DNA of 30,939 bases from Thiotrichaceae bacterium UBA7357 (GTDB lineage: Bacteria > Pseudomonadota > Gammaproteobacteria > Eutrophobiales > Eutrophobiaceae): assembly GCA_002470825.1 (NCBI GenBank), contig DKOR01000010.1, positions 1 to 30,939 of the forward strand, given 5' to 3'. The number at the start of each line of letters is the position of its first letter. The first letter of the stretch is position 1. Under the pieces are notes generated by a model. It was given only the letters and a program-made list of their open reading frames with translations. It made no database searches and was not told where the DNA came from. The position numbers and the translations under genes are program-made. Positions 1 through 9,562 of this stretch are shown in pieces.

Positions 1-1011
1 GTTAAACCAAAAATGCATGGGCCTGATGAAGTTGCTTTTGCAAATGAACTATTTGCACGCACAGAAAGAGCACTTAACCTATCAAAAAATAGCTTAAAGA
101 TGGGTATCATGGATGAAGAACGACGCACTTCTGTGAATCTGAAAGCCTGTATAAAGGCAGCAAGTGAACGTTTGGTTTTCATTAATACTGGCTTCCTAGA
201 TCGTACTGGTGATGATATTCATACCAACATGGAAGCAGGCCCTATCTTACCCAAAGAAGAAATAAAACAGGCTAGATGGTTACAGGCATATGAGTCTTCA
301 AATGTTCAAATCGGTCTCGAATGTGGCCTAAAAGGTAAAGCACAGATTGGGAAAGGCATGTGGGCGATGCCTGAAGAAATGCAAAAGATGATGAAGACTA
401 AGATTCAGCACCTTAAGGCAGGTGCCAATACTTCGTGGGTTCCTTCGCCTGTTGCAGCAACATTGCATTCTATCCATTATCATCGTCTCAACGTTAAGAG
501 TAGACAAATTGCATTGATGAGCGCTGTCAAAGTTCCAGTCGATAACATTCTTGATATCCCAGTAATGGATTCAAAACGTAAGTTGTCTCCATTGGAGATA
601 CGACATGAACTAGAAAATAATGCACAAGGCATTCTTGGTTATGTTTCGCGTTGGATTGGACAAGGTGTTGGCTGTTCCAAGGTGCCAGACATCAATGATA
701 TAGCTCTAATGGAAGATTGTGCTACCTTAAGAATATCTAGTCAACATATTGCAAATTGGTTACATCATGAGATTGTAACCAAAGAAGAAGTTCGTGATGC
801 AATGAAACGAATGGCAGTTATAGTTGATCGACAAAATCGGGATGACAAGAATTATGTTCCCATGTCGTACGATTTTAGCGGTAGTGTTCCTTTTAAAGCT
901 GCTCTCGATCTAGTTTTAAAAGGCCGTAAACAAGCAAATGGCTATACTGAGTTTATTCTATATAAACGACGACAAGAACAGAAAAAACATAGCCTAATTA
1001 AAACTATTTAA
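1..1011 (+). CDS. glcB: Malate synthase G, C-terminal part (5' end outside window)
   Basis: Condenses glyoxylate with acetyl-CoA to malate in the glyoxylate bypass, in the cytoplasm. The reading frame is open from base 1 (VKPKMHGPDEVAF), so the ATG at 13 is internal; about 336 of the roughly 720 residues usual for the G isoform are present. Family hallmarks are visible: MDEERRTSVNLKACI, FINTGFLDRTGDDIHT, AQIGKGMWAMP, WVPSPVAATLHSIHYH and VGCSKVPDINDIALMED followed by ATLRISSQHIANWLHH. The aspartate in MED is the expected catalytic base. From memory the residue after it is normally Arg (MEDRATLR); here it is Cys, which is worth noting but does not look inactivating. It converges with the kinase gene on the other strand, with 26 bases between them. 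Identification is firm; only the N-terminal half is unseen. Confidence 0.96.
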   Translation, partial: VKPKMHGPDEVAFANELFARTERALNLSKNSLKMGIMDEERRTSVNLKACIKAASERLVFINTGFLDRTGDDIHTNMEAGPILPKEEIKQARWLQAYESSNVQIGLECGLKGKAQIGKGMWAMPEEMQKMMKTKIQHLKAGANTSWVPSPVAATLHSIHYHRLNVKSRQIALMSAVKVPVDNILDIPVMDSKRKLSPLEIRHELENNAQGILGYVSRWIGQGVGCSKVPDINDIALMEDCATLRISSQHIANWLHHEIVTKEEVRDAMKRMAVIVDRQNRDDKNYVPMSYDFSGSVPFKAALDLVLKGRKQANGYTEFILYKRRQEQKKHSLIKTI

Positions 1012-1037
1012 ATATATACTCCATCTTTATAGAAATA

Positions 1038-1979
1038 TTATTCTTGTATACTAAAATTAAATTCTTTTTCAAAATTTACTTTAAATTCATCAAATGTGAA
1101 TGAATGATTCTGTGTTCCATGTCGCGCAATTTTAATCGAGCCCATTAGCGATGCAATCCTTCCAGTAGTCTCCCAATCCATCTTATTAATAAGTCCATAA
1201 AGCAGACCCGCGCGATAAGCATCACCACATCCTGTTGGATCAGTGATTGATTCTGGTTTTACACATGGTATTTCTATTTCTTTCTCTTTGGTATAAATGG
1301 TTGAGCCATCACCGCCTCTAGTAACAATCAATGCCTCAACCTGTGCTGAAATCTCATCTGCTCCCAAGCCAGTTTTATCCTGCATCATCTGCCATTCATA
1401 ATCGTTGACCGTTACCCATGTTGCTTTTTCGATAAACTGAGAAAGTTCATCACCGTTAAACATTGGCATTCCCTGCCCTGGGTCGAAGATGAATGGAATA
1501 CCGGCAGTTATGAATTGCTCAGCGTGTTGTAACATCCCCTCTCGACCATCAGGCGATATGATTCCTAGATTACAATCTTTAGCATCGACAATTTTATTTT
1601 GGTGTGATTCATTCATCGCGCCCGGATGAAATGCTGTAATCTGATTATCATCCAGATCTGTCATAATAAATGCTTGCCCAGTAAAAGCCTCATCAATAAC
1701 TGTAATATGCTGTCGATTAATGCCGCGTTTATCCATCCAATAGAAATAAGGATTAAAATCTTTTCCAACTGTGGCCATAGGTAATGCAATTTTATTGTCC
1801 AGCAAATTAAGATTGTAAGCTATATTCCCAGCACAACCACCAAACTCGCGACGCATTTCGGGAACAAGAAACGAGACATTTATCATATGCACTTTTTCAG
1901 GAAGAATATGATTTTTAAACTGATCAGGAAATATCATAATATGGTCATATGCCATAGACCCACAAATCAAAACACTCAT
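1038..1979 (-). CDS. PfkB-family carbohydrate/adenosine kinase
   Basis: Cytoplasmic ribokinase-fold kinase that phosphorylates a sugar or nucleoside with ATP. The 313-residue length is usual for the family. The N-terminal substrate motif GGCAGNIAYN lies at residues 47-56, and the C-terminal signature DPTGCGDAYRAG starts at residue 247, with Asp253 as the predicted catalytic base and GCG as the anion hole. The sequence resembles proteobacterial proteins annotated as adenosine kinase or generic PfkB kinase; the substrate cannot be decided by reading. It starts at the ATG at 1979, since MSVLICGSMAYD is a normal first strand for this fold. It is transcribed in the same direction as uvrA but 270 bases downstream of it, so it probably has its own promoter in 1980-2249. 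Confidence 0.88.
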   Translation of the reverse strand: MSVLICGSMAYDHIMIFPDQFKNHILPEKVHMINVSFLVPEMRREFGGCAGNIAYNLNLLDNKIALPMATVGKDFNPYFYWMDKRGINRQHITVIDEAFTGQAFIMTDLDDNQITAFHPGAMNESHQNKIVDAKDCNLGIISPDGREGMLQHAEQFITAGIPFIFDPGQGMPMFNGDELSQFIEKATWVTVNDYEWQMMQDKTGLGADEISAQVEALIVTRGGDGSTIYTKEKEIEIPCVKPESITDPTGCGDAYRAGLLYGLINKMDWETTGRIASLMGSIKIARHGTQNHSFTFDEFKVNFEKEFNFSIQE

Positions 1980-2249
1980 AATTTAAAACCCTTTGGTACG
2001 AATTATTGACTATCACTAATTAGATAGTACTAACGATAAACAGTATTAATTTTAATATGCAATATATCATCACTAAAGATATCTGTTGATTTTATTTTTT
2101 ACTTGGTCAATATCTCATTAAAATATTTCCTTTTCTTTAGTTGTTTGTGACTTAAGCACTGAGATTTAAAGTCATCATACTTATTACCCAGTATCTCATT
2201 ATATTTATGTTTGGCGTATCTCTGGAAAAAAAATAGTTTGAAAAAAAAC

Positions 2250-5111
2250 TTAAGATACTTTACGTATCTTTACTTCCATATTTGAACTTTTAAGAACTGC
2301 CTTAAGATAATGTCCGGTATGGGAACTGAGGTGTTTAGCCAATTGCTCAGGTGTCCCCACTGCAATTATTTCTCCACCACCATCACCACCTTCTGGGCCT
2401 AGGTCGACAACCCAATCGGCTGTTTTGATTACATCAAGATTATGCTCAATCACTATGATGGTATTACCATGTTCTCTTAATCGATGAAGTATATCGAGCA
2501 ATTGCTGTATATCATGAAAATGCAAACCCGTTGTCGGTTCATCCAATATATAAAGAGTTTTTCCTGTGTCTCTTTTTGACAACTCCTTGGAAAGCTTTAC
2601 TCGTTGAGCTTCACCACCTGACAAGGTGGTCGCATTTTGTCCAAGTTTGATATAGGACAGACCAACATCAACTAATGTTTGTAACTTTCGCGCAAGTACA
2701 GGTACGGCATCAAAAAAATCACGAGCCGCTTCGACACTCATATCTAATACCTCATTAATATTTTTACCTTTATAACGGACGTCGAGTGTTTCTCGATTAT
2801 AACGTTTACCTTTACAGGCATCACAAGCAACATAGATATCAGGGAGAAAATGCATCTCGACCTTTATCAAACCATCACCCTGACAAGCTTCACAGCGTCC
2901 ACCTTTGACGTTAAAACTAAAGCGACCGGGTTTATAAGCTCGCGACCTGGACTCTACCGTCGCTGCAAATAATTCGCGAATGGGCGTAAATAATCCTGTA
3001 TATGTAGCAGGGTTTGAACGTGGTGTACGTCCAATGGGACTTTGGTCTATATCAACGACCTTATCAAAGTGTTCTAATCCATTAATTGATTCATAAGGCG
3101 CTGGCGTTGTATTCGCCCGATTTAAATCACGTGCTACTATTTGATAGAGCGTGTCATTTATTAAGGTTGATTTACCTGAGCCTGAAACGCCTGTAATACA
3201 CGTCATTAAACTAACTGGAATAACAAGGTTAACATGCTTCAAGTTATTACCTGTCGCATCTTTCAATTCCATTACCTTCATTGAGTCATAGGGAACACGA
3301 TACTGCGGCACTGGTATTTGTTTCTTACCAGACAAATATTGTCCAGTTAAAGAATTTTTATCAGCAGCTACCATTGCCGGTGTACCTTGAGAAACAATTT
3401 TACCGCCATGAACGCCCGCTCCTGGACCAATATCGATCACATGTTCTGCTGCATTTATCGCTTCTTCATCATGCTCAACAACAATAACAGTATTTCCTAG
3501 ATCTCTAAGATGATAGAGGGTCTTTAGTAAGCGTTGATTATCTCTCTGATGTAAGCCAATCGAGGGTTCATCAAGAATATACATAACTCCCACCAATCCC
3601 GCTCCAATTTGACTAGCTAGACGAATACGTTGAGCCTCTCCTCCAGACAAAGTCTCAGCACTACGTTCTAGAGTCAGATAATCCAGCCCAACATTGACCA
3701 AGAAATTAAGTCTGTCATTAACCTCCTTTAAAATCTTATCAGCAATCTTGCCTCGAGCACCATCAAGCTTTAGTATTTTAAATAATGATTGCGCCTTACT
3801 CACTGTCATTGCAGCAATATCAGATAAAGCAACCCCATTAATCAAAACATTACGTGCAGATTTATTTAAGCGTGTGCCCCCACAGACCTGGCAAGATTTA
3901 TGGGTTTGGTATTTTGCTAATTCTTCACGAACCATAACTGAATCCGTTTCCAAATAACGTCTTTGTAAATTTGGTATTATGCCTTCAAAAGCATGTCTGC
4001 GCGTAACAACTTTATTTTTATCTCGTAGGTATTCGAACGATATTTCTTCATCACCACTACCAAAGAGCAGTATATTTTTTATTTCCTCTGGTAAACATTG
4101 ATAGCTTGTATCAAGCTCAAAATTATAATGCTTTGCAATTGAGCTAATCATTTGAAAATAATAAGCATTGCGTCTATCCCAGCCTTTTATTGCGCCTCCA
4201 GGCAAGCTTAATTCAGGATTTTGAACGACACGGTCCGGATCAAAATATTGAACATGTCCTAATCCATCGCACTTAGCGCATGCACCTGCTGGATTATTAA
4301 ACGAAAATAACCTCGGTTCTAATTCGCTCAGACTATAACCGCATTTGTTACAAGCAAATCGCGAAGAAAATAATTGTTCTTCTGTTTTTTCATCGGCTTC
4401 CGTAGGTACTATGAGTGCTACTCCGTCTGATAAACGTAATGCAGTTTCAAATGATTCAGCTAAGCGTAATTGTAAATCACTCCTAACCTTAAAACGATCA
4501 ACAACAACTTCAATAGTATGTTTTTTACGTAATTCAAGCTCAGGCACAGCATCCAATTCAACTATGTGGCCATCAATGCGGGCGCGAATAAAACCTTCGG
4601 TACGTAAACGTTCTAAAACCTGAAGATGTTGTCCTTTTCGTTCCTGAACTATAGGAGCCAATAACATGAGACGTTCTTCCTGAGGCCTAGTCAAAATCAG
4701 ATCAACCATCTGTGTGATAGTTTGCGCCTCTAGCAAAGTCTTATGTTCAGGACAATGGGGCTGCCCGACACGCGCAAATAATAAACGCAAATAATCATAT
4801 ATCTCAGTAATGGTGCCTACAGTAGAGCGTGGATTATGAGAAGTTGTCTTCTGTTCGATAGAAATAGCCGGTGACAATCCTTCAATATGATCGATATCCG
4901 GTTTTTCCATCATCGATAAAAACTGCCTAGCATAAGCAGACAATGACTCAACATATCGCCTTTGACCTTCTGCATAGACAGTATCAAAAGCTAGAGATGA
5001 TTTACCAGACCCGGAAAGACCTGTTATGACGATTAACTTATCGCGAGGAATATCAATATCAATATTTTTTAAATTGTGGGTTCGAGCACCACGTATTCTA
5101 ATCGTATCCAT
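2250..5111 (-). CDS. uvrA: Excinuclease ABC subunit A (UvrA)
   Basis: Damage-recognition ATPase of nucleotide excision repair; a UvrA dimer loads UvrB onto damaged DNA. The 953-residue protein has the full double ABC architecture: a first Walker A GLSGSGKSS at residues 31-39, a CxxC pair (CNKCG, CAKC) of the insertion zinc module, the signature LSGGEAQR and YILDEPSIGLH, then a second Walker A GVSGSGKST. The C-terminal zinc finger CEAC...CDAC follows, with a second LSGGEAQR and LYILDEPTTGLH. No domain is missing. It is divergent from the MFS gene with 87 bases between the starts. As I recall, the uvrA / MFS / ssb arrangement also occurs in Pseudomonas and supports the taxonomic call. A possible degenerate LexA half-site in the shared upstream region is too weak to call. 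Confidence 0.98.
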   Translation of the reverse strand: MDTIRIRGARTHNLKNIDIDIPRDKLIVITGLSGSGKSSLAFDTVYAEGQRRYVESLSAYARQFLSMMEKPDIDHIEGLSPAISIEQKTTSHNPRSTVGTITEIYDYLRLLFARVGQPHCPEHKTLLEAQTITQMVDLILTRPQEERLMLLAPIVQERKGQHLQVLERLRTEGFIRARIDGHIVELDAVPELELRKKHTIEVVVDRFKVRSDLQLRLAESFETALRLSDGVALIVPTEADEKTEEQLFSSRFACNKCGYSLSELEPRLFSFNNPAGACAKCDGLGHVQYFDPDRVVQNPELSLPGGAIKGWDRRNAYYFQMISSIAKHYNFELDTSYQCLPEEIKNILLFGSGDEEISFEYLRDKNKVVTRRHAFEGIIPNLQRRYLETDSVMVREELAKYQTHKSCQVCGGTRLNKSARNVLINGVALSDIAAMTVSKAQSLFKILKLDGARGKIADKILKEVNDRLNFLVNVGLDYLTLERSAETLSGGEAQRIRLASQIGAGLVGVMYILDEPSIGLHQRDNQRLLKTLYHLRDLGNTVIVVEHDEEAINAAEHVIDIGPGAGVHGGKIVSQGTPAMVAADKNSLTGQYLSGKKQIPVPQYRVPYDSMKVMELKDATGNNLKHVNLVIPVSLMTCITGVSGSGKSTLINDTLYQIVARDLNRANTTPAPYESINGLEHFDKVVDIDQSPIGRTPRSNPATYTGLFTPIRELFAATVESRSRAYKPGRFSFNVKGGRCEACQGDGLIKVEMHFLPDIYVACDACKGKRYNRETLDVRYKGKNINEVLDMSVEAARDFFDAVPVLARKLQTLVDVGLSYIKLGQNATTLSGGEAQRVKLSKELSKRDTGKTLYILDEPTTGLHFHDIQQLLDILHRLREHGNTIIVIEHNLDVIKTADWVVDLGPEGGDGGGEIIAVGTPEQLAKHLSSHTGHYLKAVLKSSNMEVKIRKVS

Positions 5112-5198
5112 GCAAAGATTTCACTATTCTAAAGGCAACCTGTTAATATAAATGGTTTTGTAAACTCGATCCAAGATAACTTGTAAATAATAAATTCA

Positions 5199-6407
5199 AT
5201 GTCCATGTCAGCTATCGAAATAAAGGCAACATTGTCACTCTCTGCTGTCTTCTTTCTACGCATGCTACCTTTATTCATGCTTCTACCGGTGCTCAGTCTG
5301 ACTGGGGATTCATATGGAGCCTCAACGCCACAATTACTTGGTATTGCATTAGGTATTTATGGTCTGACACAAGCCAGCCTACAAATACCTCTTGGTATGT
5401 TATCGGACCGGTTTGGCAGAAAGCCGATTATATGTTTAGGACTGGTTATATTTATTATAGGTAGCTTAATTGCGGCAACGTCAGACTCAATTTATGGATT
5501 AATCTTAGGTAGGGCCGTACAAGGGGCTGGTGCTATTGCAGCAGCAATAATGGCTCTGGCGGCTGATCTCAGCACAGAACAACATCGCACCAAAGTTATG
5601 GCCTGCATTGGAATTAGTATTGGCATCTCATTTTCTGTTGCCTTTGTATTAGGACCCTTATTATATAACTACATAGACATAAACGGTCTATTTTATCTTG
5701 GTGTCTGTCTGGCAATCTTAGCCATTTCAATTTTGTTAATCATTGTTCCAAGCCCAATAAAACATAATGAAAACAACAGAGGTTCAATTGATTTTCAGAG
5801 TTTAAAATCAGTTATTTCTGATCTTTATTTATTAAAATTAAATATTAGCATATTTAGCTCACATCTAATTCTAATGGCTAATTTTGTTGTGATTCCACTC
5901 TCACTTCGTGATTTTGTACAAATCGAACCAACATCACATTGGCAGGTGTATCTTGGCGTTCTATTCGCATCTTTGTTTATACTTGTACCTTTTATTGGAT
6001 TTGGCGAGCGATTGAAGAAAACAAAAGTATTTTATACCACCAGTATCATACTCATCATCTTCTCTCAGGCTGGGCTCACTTTTTTTCACTTAGACCGGAC
6101 GACACTGGTATTATTCATGATTTTATTCTTTGGTGGATTCAATTATTTAGAAGCACTATTACCTTCCGAGGTATCTAAAGTAACTTCAGTCGAGACTAAG
6201 GGTACTGCTCTGGGAGTCTATTCAAGCTCCCAATTTATTGGGATTTTTATTGGTGGTGTGGTCGGTGGTTTTTTTCACCATCAATTTGGGATCGCAAGTG
6301 TTCATTTCTTTTGTTTGTTCATCGGGCTATTATGGATCTTTACAATCATGTATTTACCCTATGATAAAAACGCAACTAAGAAGAGATATGAAGAAAATAT
6401 GCTTTAA
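5199..6407 (+). CDS. MFS transporter (YajR/drug-exporter type)
   Basis: Inner-membrane proton-coupled transporter of the major facilitator superfamily; its substrate is unknown. The 402 residues form about 12 hydrophobic segments. The loop between segments 2 and 3 carries the MFS motif GMLSDRFGRKP, preceded by a helix with YGLTQASLQIPLG, and the family's later GRAVQGAGAIAAA motif is present. These features are typical of the exporter found between uvrA and ssb in several proteobacteria. There is no extra C-terminal domain. The start is at the first ATG (5199); a second in-frame ATG two codons later is equally possible. It is followed 98 bases later by ssb, which has its own -10 box and so is probably transcribed separately. 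Efflux is an inference from subfamily resemblance only. Confidence 0.88.
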   Translation: MSMSAIEIKATLSLSAVFFLRMLPLFMLLPVLSLTGDSYGASTPQLLGIALGIYGLTQASLQIPLGMLSDRFGRKPIICLGLVIFIIGSLIAATSDSIYGLILGRAVQGAGAIAAAIMALAADLSTEQHRTKVMACIGISIGISFSVAFVLGPLLYNYIDINGLFYLGVCLAILAISILLIIVPSPIKHNENNRGSIDFQSLKSVISDLYLLKLNISIFSSHLILMANFVVIPLSLRDFVQIEPTSHWQVYLGVLFASLFILVPFIGFGERLKKTKVFYTTSIILIIFSQAGLTFFHLDRTTLVLFMILFFGGFNYLEALLPSEVSKVTSVETKGTALGVYSSSQFIGIFIGGVVGGFFHHQFGIASVHFFCLFIGLLWIFTIMYLPYDKNATKKRYEENML

Positions 6408-6473
6408 AGCGAGAATATTTCTATGAAGATATGTAAGGCTCTCATAGATATTAAATAATTTAGTTAAAAATAG

Positions 6474-6498
6474 TATAATAATTAATTTTTTAGGAGAG
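6474..6498 (+). promoter_or_regulatory. Promoter -10 box and Shine-Dalgarno of ssb
   Basis: A perfect -10 hexamer TATAAT lies at 6474-6479, and the ribosome binding site AGGAGAG at 6492-6498 is seven bases before the ssb ATG. Only a poor -35 (TTAAAT at 6451-6456) sits at the right spacing. Start of transcription near 6486 is inferred. Confidence 0.5.
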
Positions 6499-6505
6499 CA
6501 TCAAT

Positions 6506-6973
6506 ATGGCACGCGGTGTAAATAAAGTCATTCTAGTTGGTAATCTGGGCAATGATCCAGATATACGATACACCGCAGGTGGTGCTGCAGTGGCAAACAT
6601 TAGTCTTGCAACTGCCGAGTCTTGGAAAGATAAAAATAGCGGTGAACCACAAGAAAAAACTGAATGGCACCGTATTGTCTTTTTCGGTCGTCTTGCAGAA
6701 GTTGTTGGTGAGTATCTCCGAAAAGGCTCACAAGTTTATGTCGAAGGTCGCCTGCAAACTCGCAAATGGCAAGATAAGGAAGGTCATGACCGCTACACAA
6801 CTGAAATTGTCGCAAATGAAATGCAAATGCTTGGTAGCAAAAGTAGTGGGGATGCGAGCTACGAGTCTGCACCTCAATCTCAACCTGTTCAGGATCAGAA
6901 CTATGCTCCGGCAGAATCAAAAACGAATCCTGCACCTAAAGTTGATGATTTTGATGATGACATACCTTTCTGA
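6506..6973 (+). CDS. ssb: Single-stranded DNA-binding protein
   Basis: Coats single-stranded DNA during replication, repair and recombination and recruits partner enzymes. The 155-residue protein has the OB-fold in residues 1-110 (MARGVNKVILVGNLGNDPDIRY, then EWHRIVFFGRLAEVVGEYL and VYVEGRLQTRKW). A Gln/Pro/Ser-rich flexible linker follows, and then the acidic interaction tip DDFDDDIPF, which is the canonical docking tail. The length is close to other proteobacterial SSBs. The start is supported by a strong AGGAGAG site. It lies downstream of, and in the same direction as, the MFS gene. Confidence 0.98.
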   Translation: MARGVNKVILVGNLGNDPDIRYTAGGAAVANISLATAESWKDKNSGEPQEKTEWHRIVFFGRLAEVVGEYLRKGSQVYVEGRLQTRKWQDKEGHDRYTTEIVANEMQMLGSKSSGDASYESAPQSQPVQDQNYAPAESKTNPAPKVDDFDDDIPF

Positions 6974-7195
6974 GGTCACCGTATACTAGAATATACCTTT
7001 AAAGATTTCTTGATTTAGATATTTATTTTTATACATCAGGTTAGACTAATTCGAGGCTTACAATGTGTAACATACTCTCGCACAAATAGAAAATTAACCT
7101 GTTACGCAGTCATCAAGATATATCAATAATTACTCAGGTAAAATTGTTAAAAGTGACATGCTTAACTTGTCGCTATTTTAAAGATTCAGATTAAT

Positions 7196-7684
7196 CTATC
7201 TTAATTTATAAATCGGTACCGCATCATCTGCTGCAGCTTGATAGCGCACAGTGAAATCATTAAAACTCTTGAGTGCGTCTTCAGCATTTTTCCCTTCCGT
7301 GACTTCAAAGCAATTAATACCGCAACGTAACATAAAAAACATTTGATCACGTAACACATTACCGATAGCACGTAATTCACCTTCATAATTATAACGATCA
7401 CGTAATATTCGTGCATGACTATAGGAACGACCATCTTTGAAAGCTGGGAAATCAAGTGCAATAATTGATAAATGATTCAGGTGAGAAGATAACTGCTCTG
7501 TCTCAATATCACCGTCAATCCAAATGGCATGTGAAGTATTTTGTTTTAATAAATCTCCGCTATTCAACTGCCAATATGAAAATGGAAAAATTGTGTTATC
7601 TTTAGGAACGAATGCTGCGTCATCTATTTCACGTGCGATGACCCAATCATCATTACTAATATTTCTATCTTTAATTATTTGCAT
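7196..7684 (-). CDS. DUF934 protein, partner of sulfite reductase
   Basis: A 162-residue protein of the DUF934 family, found next to CysI-type reductases in many beta- and gammaproteobacteria and thought to serve assimilatory sulfite reduction; its exact role is unknown. The family core is clear: LDFPAFKDGRSYSHARILRDRYNYEGELRAIGNVLRDQ, split here as DFPAFKDGRSYS at about residue 83 and GELRAIGNVLRDQ at about 104, followed by FMLRCGINCFEV. An upstream in-frame ATG would give 183 residues, but those extra residues lie inside cysI. The ATG at 7684 gives MQIIKDR, the normal beginning, with a 14-base overlap of the cysI 3' end. That overlap implies translational coupling in a cysI-DUF934 operon. 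Confidence 0.9.
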   Translation of the reverse strand: MQIIKDRNISNDDWVIAREIDDAAFVPKDNTIFPFSYWQLNSGDLLKQNTSHAIWIDGDIETEQLSSHLNHLSIIALDFPAFKDGRSYSHARILRDRYNYEGELRAIGNVLRDQMFFMLRCGINCFEVTEGKNAEDALKSFNDFTVRYQAAADDAVPIYKLR

Positions 7685-9356
7685 GAGCTTTTTCTTTAGC
7701 TGGTGTCTTCGGATAAACACGTTCCTTAAATGGTTCAATACCAACACGTCGGTAAGTGTCTAAAAAACGTTCTTCGTCCTGACGTTTCTCAACATAAACA
7801 CTAAGCAACTTACCAATTACATTGGCAACCTCCTCTTTAACAATAGATGGTCCAAGACGATCGCCCAAACATGCATCTTTTTCAGCTGAGCCTCCAAGTG
7901 TGAGCTGATAGAATTCTTTGTCTTTTTTCTTGACGCCTAAAATACCGATATGACCTACATGATGGTGTCCACAGGCATTCATACATCCAGACATTTTTAT
8001 CTTTAATTCACCTATATCATGTAAATAATCAATATCATCAAATTTTTCATTAATCTGTTTGGCTATAGGAATAGAACCAGCATTTGCTAATGAACAAAAA
8101 TCTAGACCAGGACAACAAATCATGTCTGTTAACAAACCTATATTTGCAGTAGCTAGATTCTTTTTAGAAAGCTTTTTCCAAAGAGCAAATAAATTTGCTT
8201 GTTTAACATTTGGTAAAATCAAATTTTGATCATGCGTTACTACAACTTCTCCATAACTATATAGATCTGCAAGGCTAGCAATATGATCCATTTGTTCATC
8301 GGTTGCATCGCCCGGCGCAATACCTGGAGCTTTTAAAGAAACTACTACCGCTTTATAACCTGGGACTCGGTGCGCAAATAGATTTCGTTTTGTCCAATTT
8401 GAAAAACCTTTGTCTGATTTTTCTAGCTCGTTAAAGCTAGTATCATCAGATGCATTGTCATCATATTCTGGAGATGTAAAGTATCTTTGCACACGTTCAA
8501 TTTCTTTTTGGTCAAGTTTCATCACACCACTTTTTATATGTGACCATTCTTCCTCAACTTGTCGAGTGAATTCTTCTTTACCTAGGTCATTAACTAATAT
8601 CTTGATGCGAGCTCGATATATATTATCTCTTCGTCCAAATCGATTATAGACACGCAATATCGCTTCAAGGTAGGAAAGTAAATGTTGTTTTTCCAGGAAA
8701 GGTCTGATGTCTGCCCCAATAAACGGTGTACGGCCTAAGCCACCACCAACAATCACATTAAAACCGACTTCGCCTGCATCATTTTTTATCAAGTTAAGAC
8801 CAATATCATGAACTTTAATAGCAGCACGATCACTTGTTGCTCCTGAAACTGCAATCTTAAATTTTCTAGGTAAAAATGAAAATTCAGGATGAAAAGTAGA
8901 CCATTGTCTAATTATTTCACAATAAGGCCTTGGGTCTTCCAACTCATCTTTTGCAATACCAGCAAACTGATCTGATGTCGTATTACGAATGACATTGCCA
9001 CTGGTTTGAATTGCATGCATTTCAACACTAGCAAGATCAGCCAATATATCTGGCACCGTTTCTAATGCAGGCCAGTTAAATTGAATATTCTGACGAGTAC
9101 TAAAATGAGCATAATTTTTATCGTACTTTCTGGAAATATGAGCCAACATCCTCAATTGCTCGCTTGATAACAAGCCATAAGGAATTGCGACTCTCAGCAT
9201 GGGAGCGTATCGTTGTACATAGAGTCCATTCATTAACCTTAGGGGACGAAACTCTTCCTCGGTCAGCTTACCCGCCAAAAATCGTTCAGTTTGGTCACGG
9301 AATTGAGCTACACGTTCATCAACGATTGTCTGATCGTAATTGTCATATTTATACAT
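7671..9356 (-). CDS. cysI: Sulfite (nitrite/sulfite) reductase hemoprotein, CysI type
   Basis: Siroheme [4Fe-4S] enzyme that reduces sulfite to sulfide (or nitrite to ammonia) with six electrons, in the cytoplasm. The 561-residue protein has a duplicated ferredoxin-like reductase half (RLMNGLYVQRYAPMLRVAIP, then HFSTRQNIQFNWP and SGNVIRNTT). The cluster/siroheme cysteines appear in the usual C-x5-C ... C-x3-C spacing: CPGLDFC at about residues 423-429 and CMNAC about 38 residues later. A longer open frame starts at 9425, but its 23 extra residues are hydrophobic and unlike the family. The ATG at 9356 gives MYKYDNYDQTIVDERVAQF, the standard start. It forms an operon with the overlapping DUF934 gene. 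No cysJ-like flavoprotein is adjacent, so the electron donor is probably ferredoxin or encoded elsewhere. Confidence 0.94.
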   Translation of the reverse strand: MYKYDNYDQTIVDERVAQFRDQTERFLAGKLTEEEFRPLRLMNGLYVQRYAPMLRVAIPYGLLSSEQLRMLAHISRKYDKNYAHFSTRQNIQFNWPALETVPDILADLASVEMHAIQTSGNVIRNTTSDQFAGIAKDELEDPRPYCEIIRQWSTFHPEFSFLPRKFKIAVSGATSDRAAIKVHDIGLNLIKNDAGEVGFNVIVGGGLGRTPFIGADIRPFLEKQHLLSYLEAILRVYNRFGRRDNIYRARIKILVNDLGKEEFTRQVEEEWSHIKSGVMKLDQKEIERVQRYFTSPEYDDNASDDTSFNELEKSDKGFSNWTKRNLFAHRVPGYKAVVVSLKAPGIAPGDATDEQMDHIASLADLYSYGEVVVTHDQNLILPNVKQANLFALWKKLSKKNLATANIGLLTDMICCPGLDFCSLANAGSIPIAKQINEKFDDIDYLHDIGELKIKMSGCMNACGHHHVGHIGILGVKKKDKEFYQLTLGGSAEKDACLGDRLGPSIVKEEVANVIGKLLSVYVEKRQDEERFLDTYRRVGIEPFKERVYPKTPAKEKAHANN

Positions 9357-9443
9357 ATTATTGGTGTATTTCCACAGTTTTAACAGATGTAATAAATAGT
9401 CGTCTATTTTAAACGTAATAATCAATAGATTTTACTACACTTA

Positions 9444-9462
9444 TTCGTAATTGTTATACGAA
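9444..9462. promoter_or_regulatory. Inverted repeat upstream of cysI
   Basis: Perfect 6-bp arms TTCGTA (9444-9449) and TACGAA (9457-9462) are separated by seven bases, about 90-105 bases upstream of the cysI start. The position suits an operator for a sulfur regulator, but no regulator family can be assigned by eye. Confidence 0.3.
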
Positions 9463-9562
9463 GCTGCAACTATTTTTACCGAATGAATAATAACTGAATT
9501 CAGTATTAATCAAAGAGTTTTTGTAGAGAAAGATATAACTACTAGATGTTGTATAGCGTTGA

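Noticed and set aside
2117..2270. Minus-strand open frame downstream of uvrA (contains QRYAKHKYNEILGNKYDDFK)
   Set aside because: No start codon and no recognisable homology; about 50 codons open by chance is plausible in AT-rich DNA.
3281..4623. Open frames of 68-92 codons on the strand opposite uvrA
   Set aside because: They lie entirely within the well-conserved uvrA coding sequence and show no recognisable protein features.
5140..5155. LexA-like CTGT-N8-ATGG upstream of uvrA
   Set aside because: Only the left half-site fits; the right half has two of four matches. Too weak to call.
6537..6989. 150-codon frame overlapping ssb, and an antisense frame at 6600-6935
   Set aside because: Both are shadows of the clearly identified ssb gene; their composition is not protein-like.
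7684..7747. Longer start for the DUF934 protein
   Set aside because: The extra 21 residues lie in cysI coding sequence and are basic and unlike the family; the ATG at 7684 gives the standard start.
9357..9425. Longer start for CysI at 9425
   Set aside because: The extra 23 residues do not match the family, which begins MY(K/R)YD.
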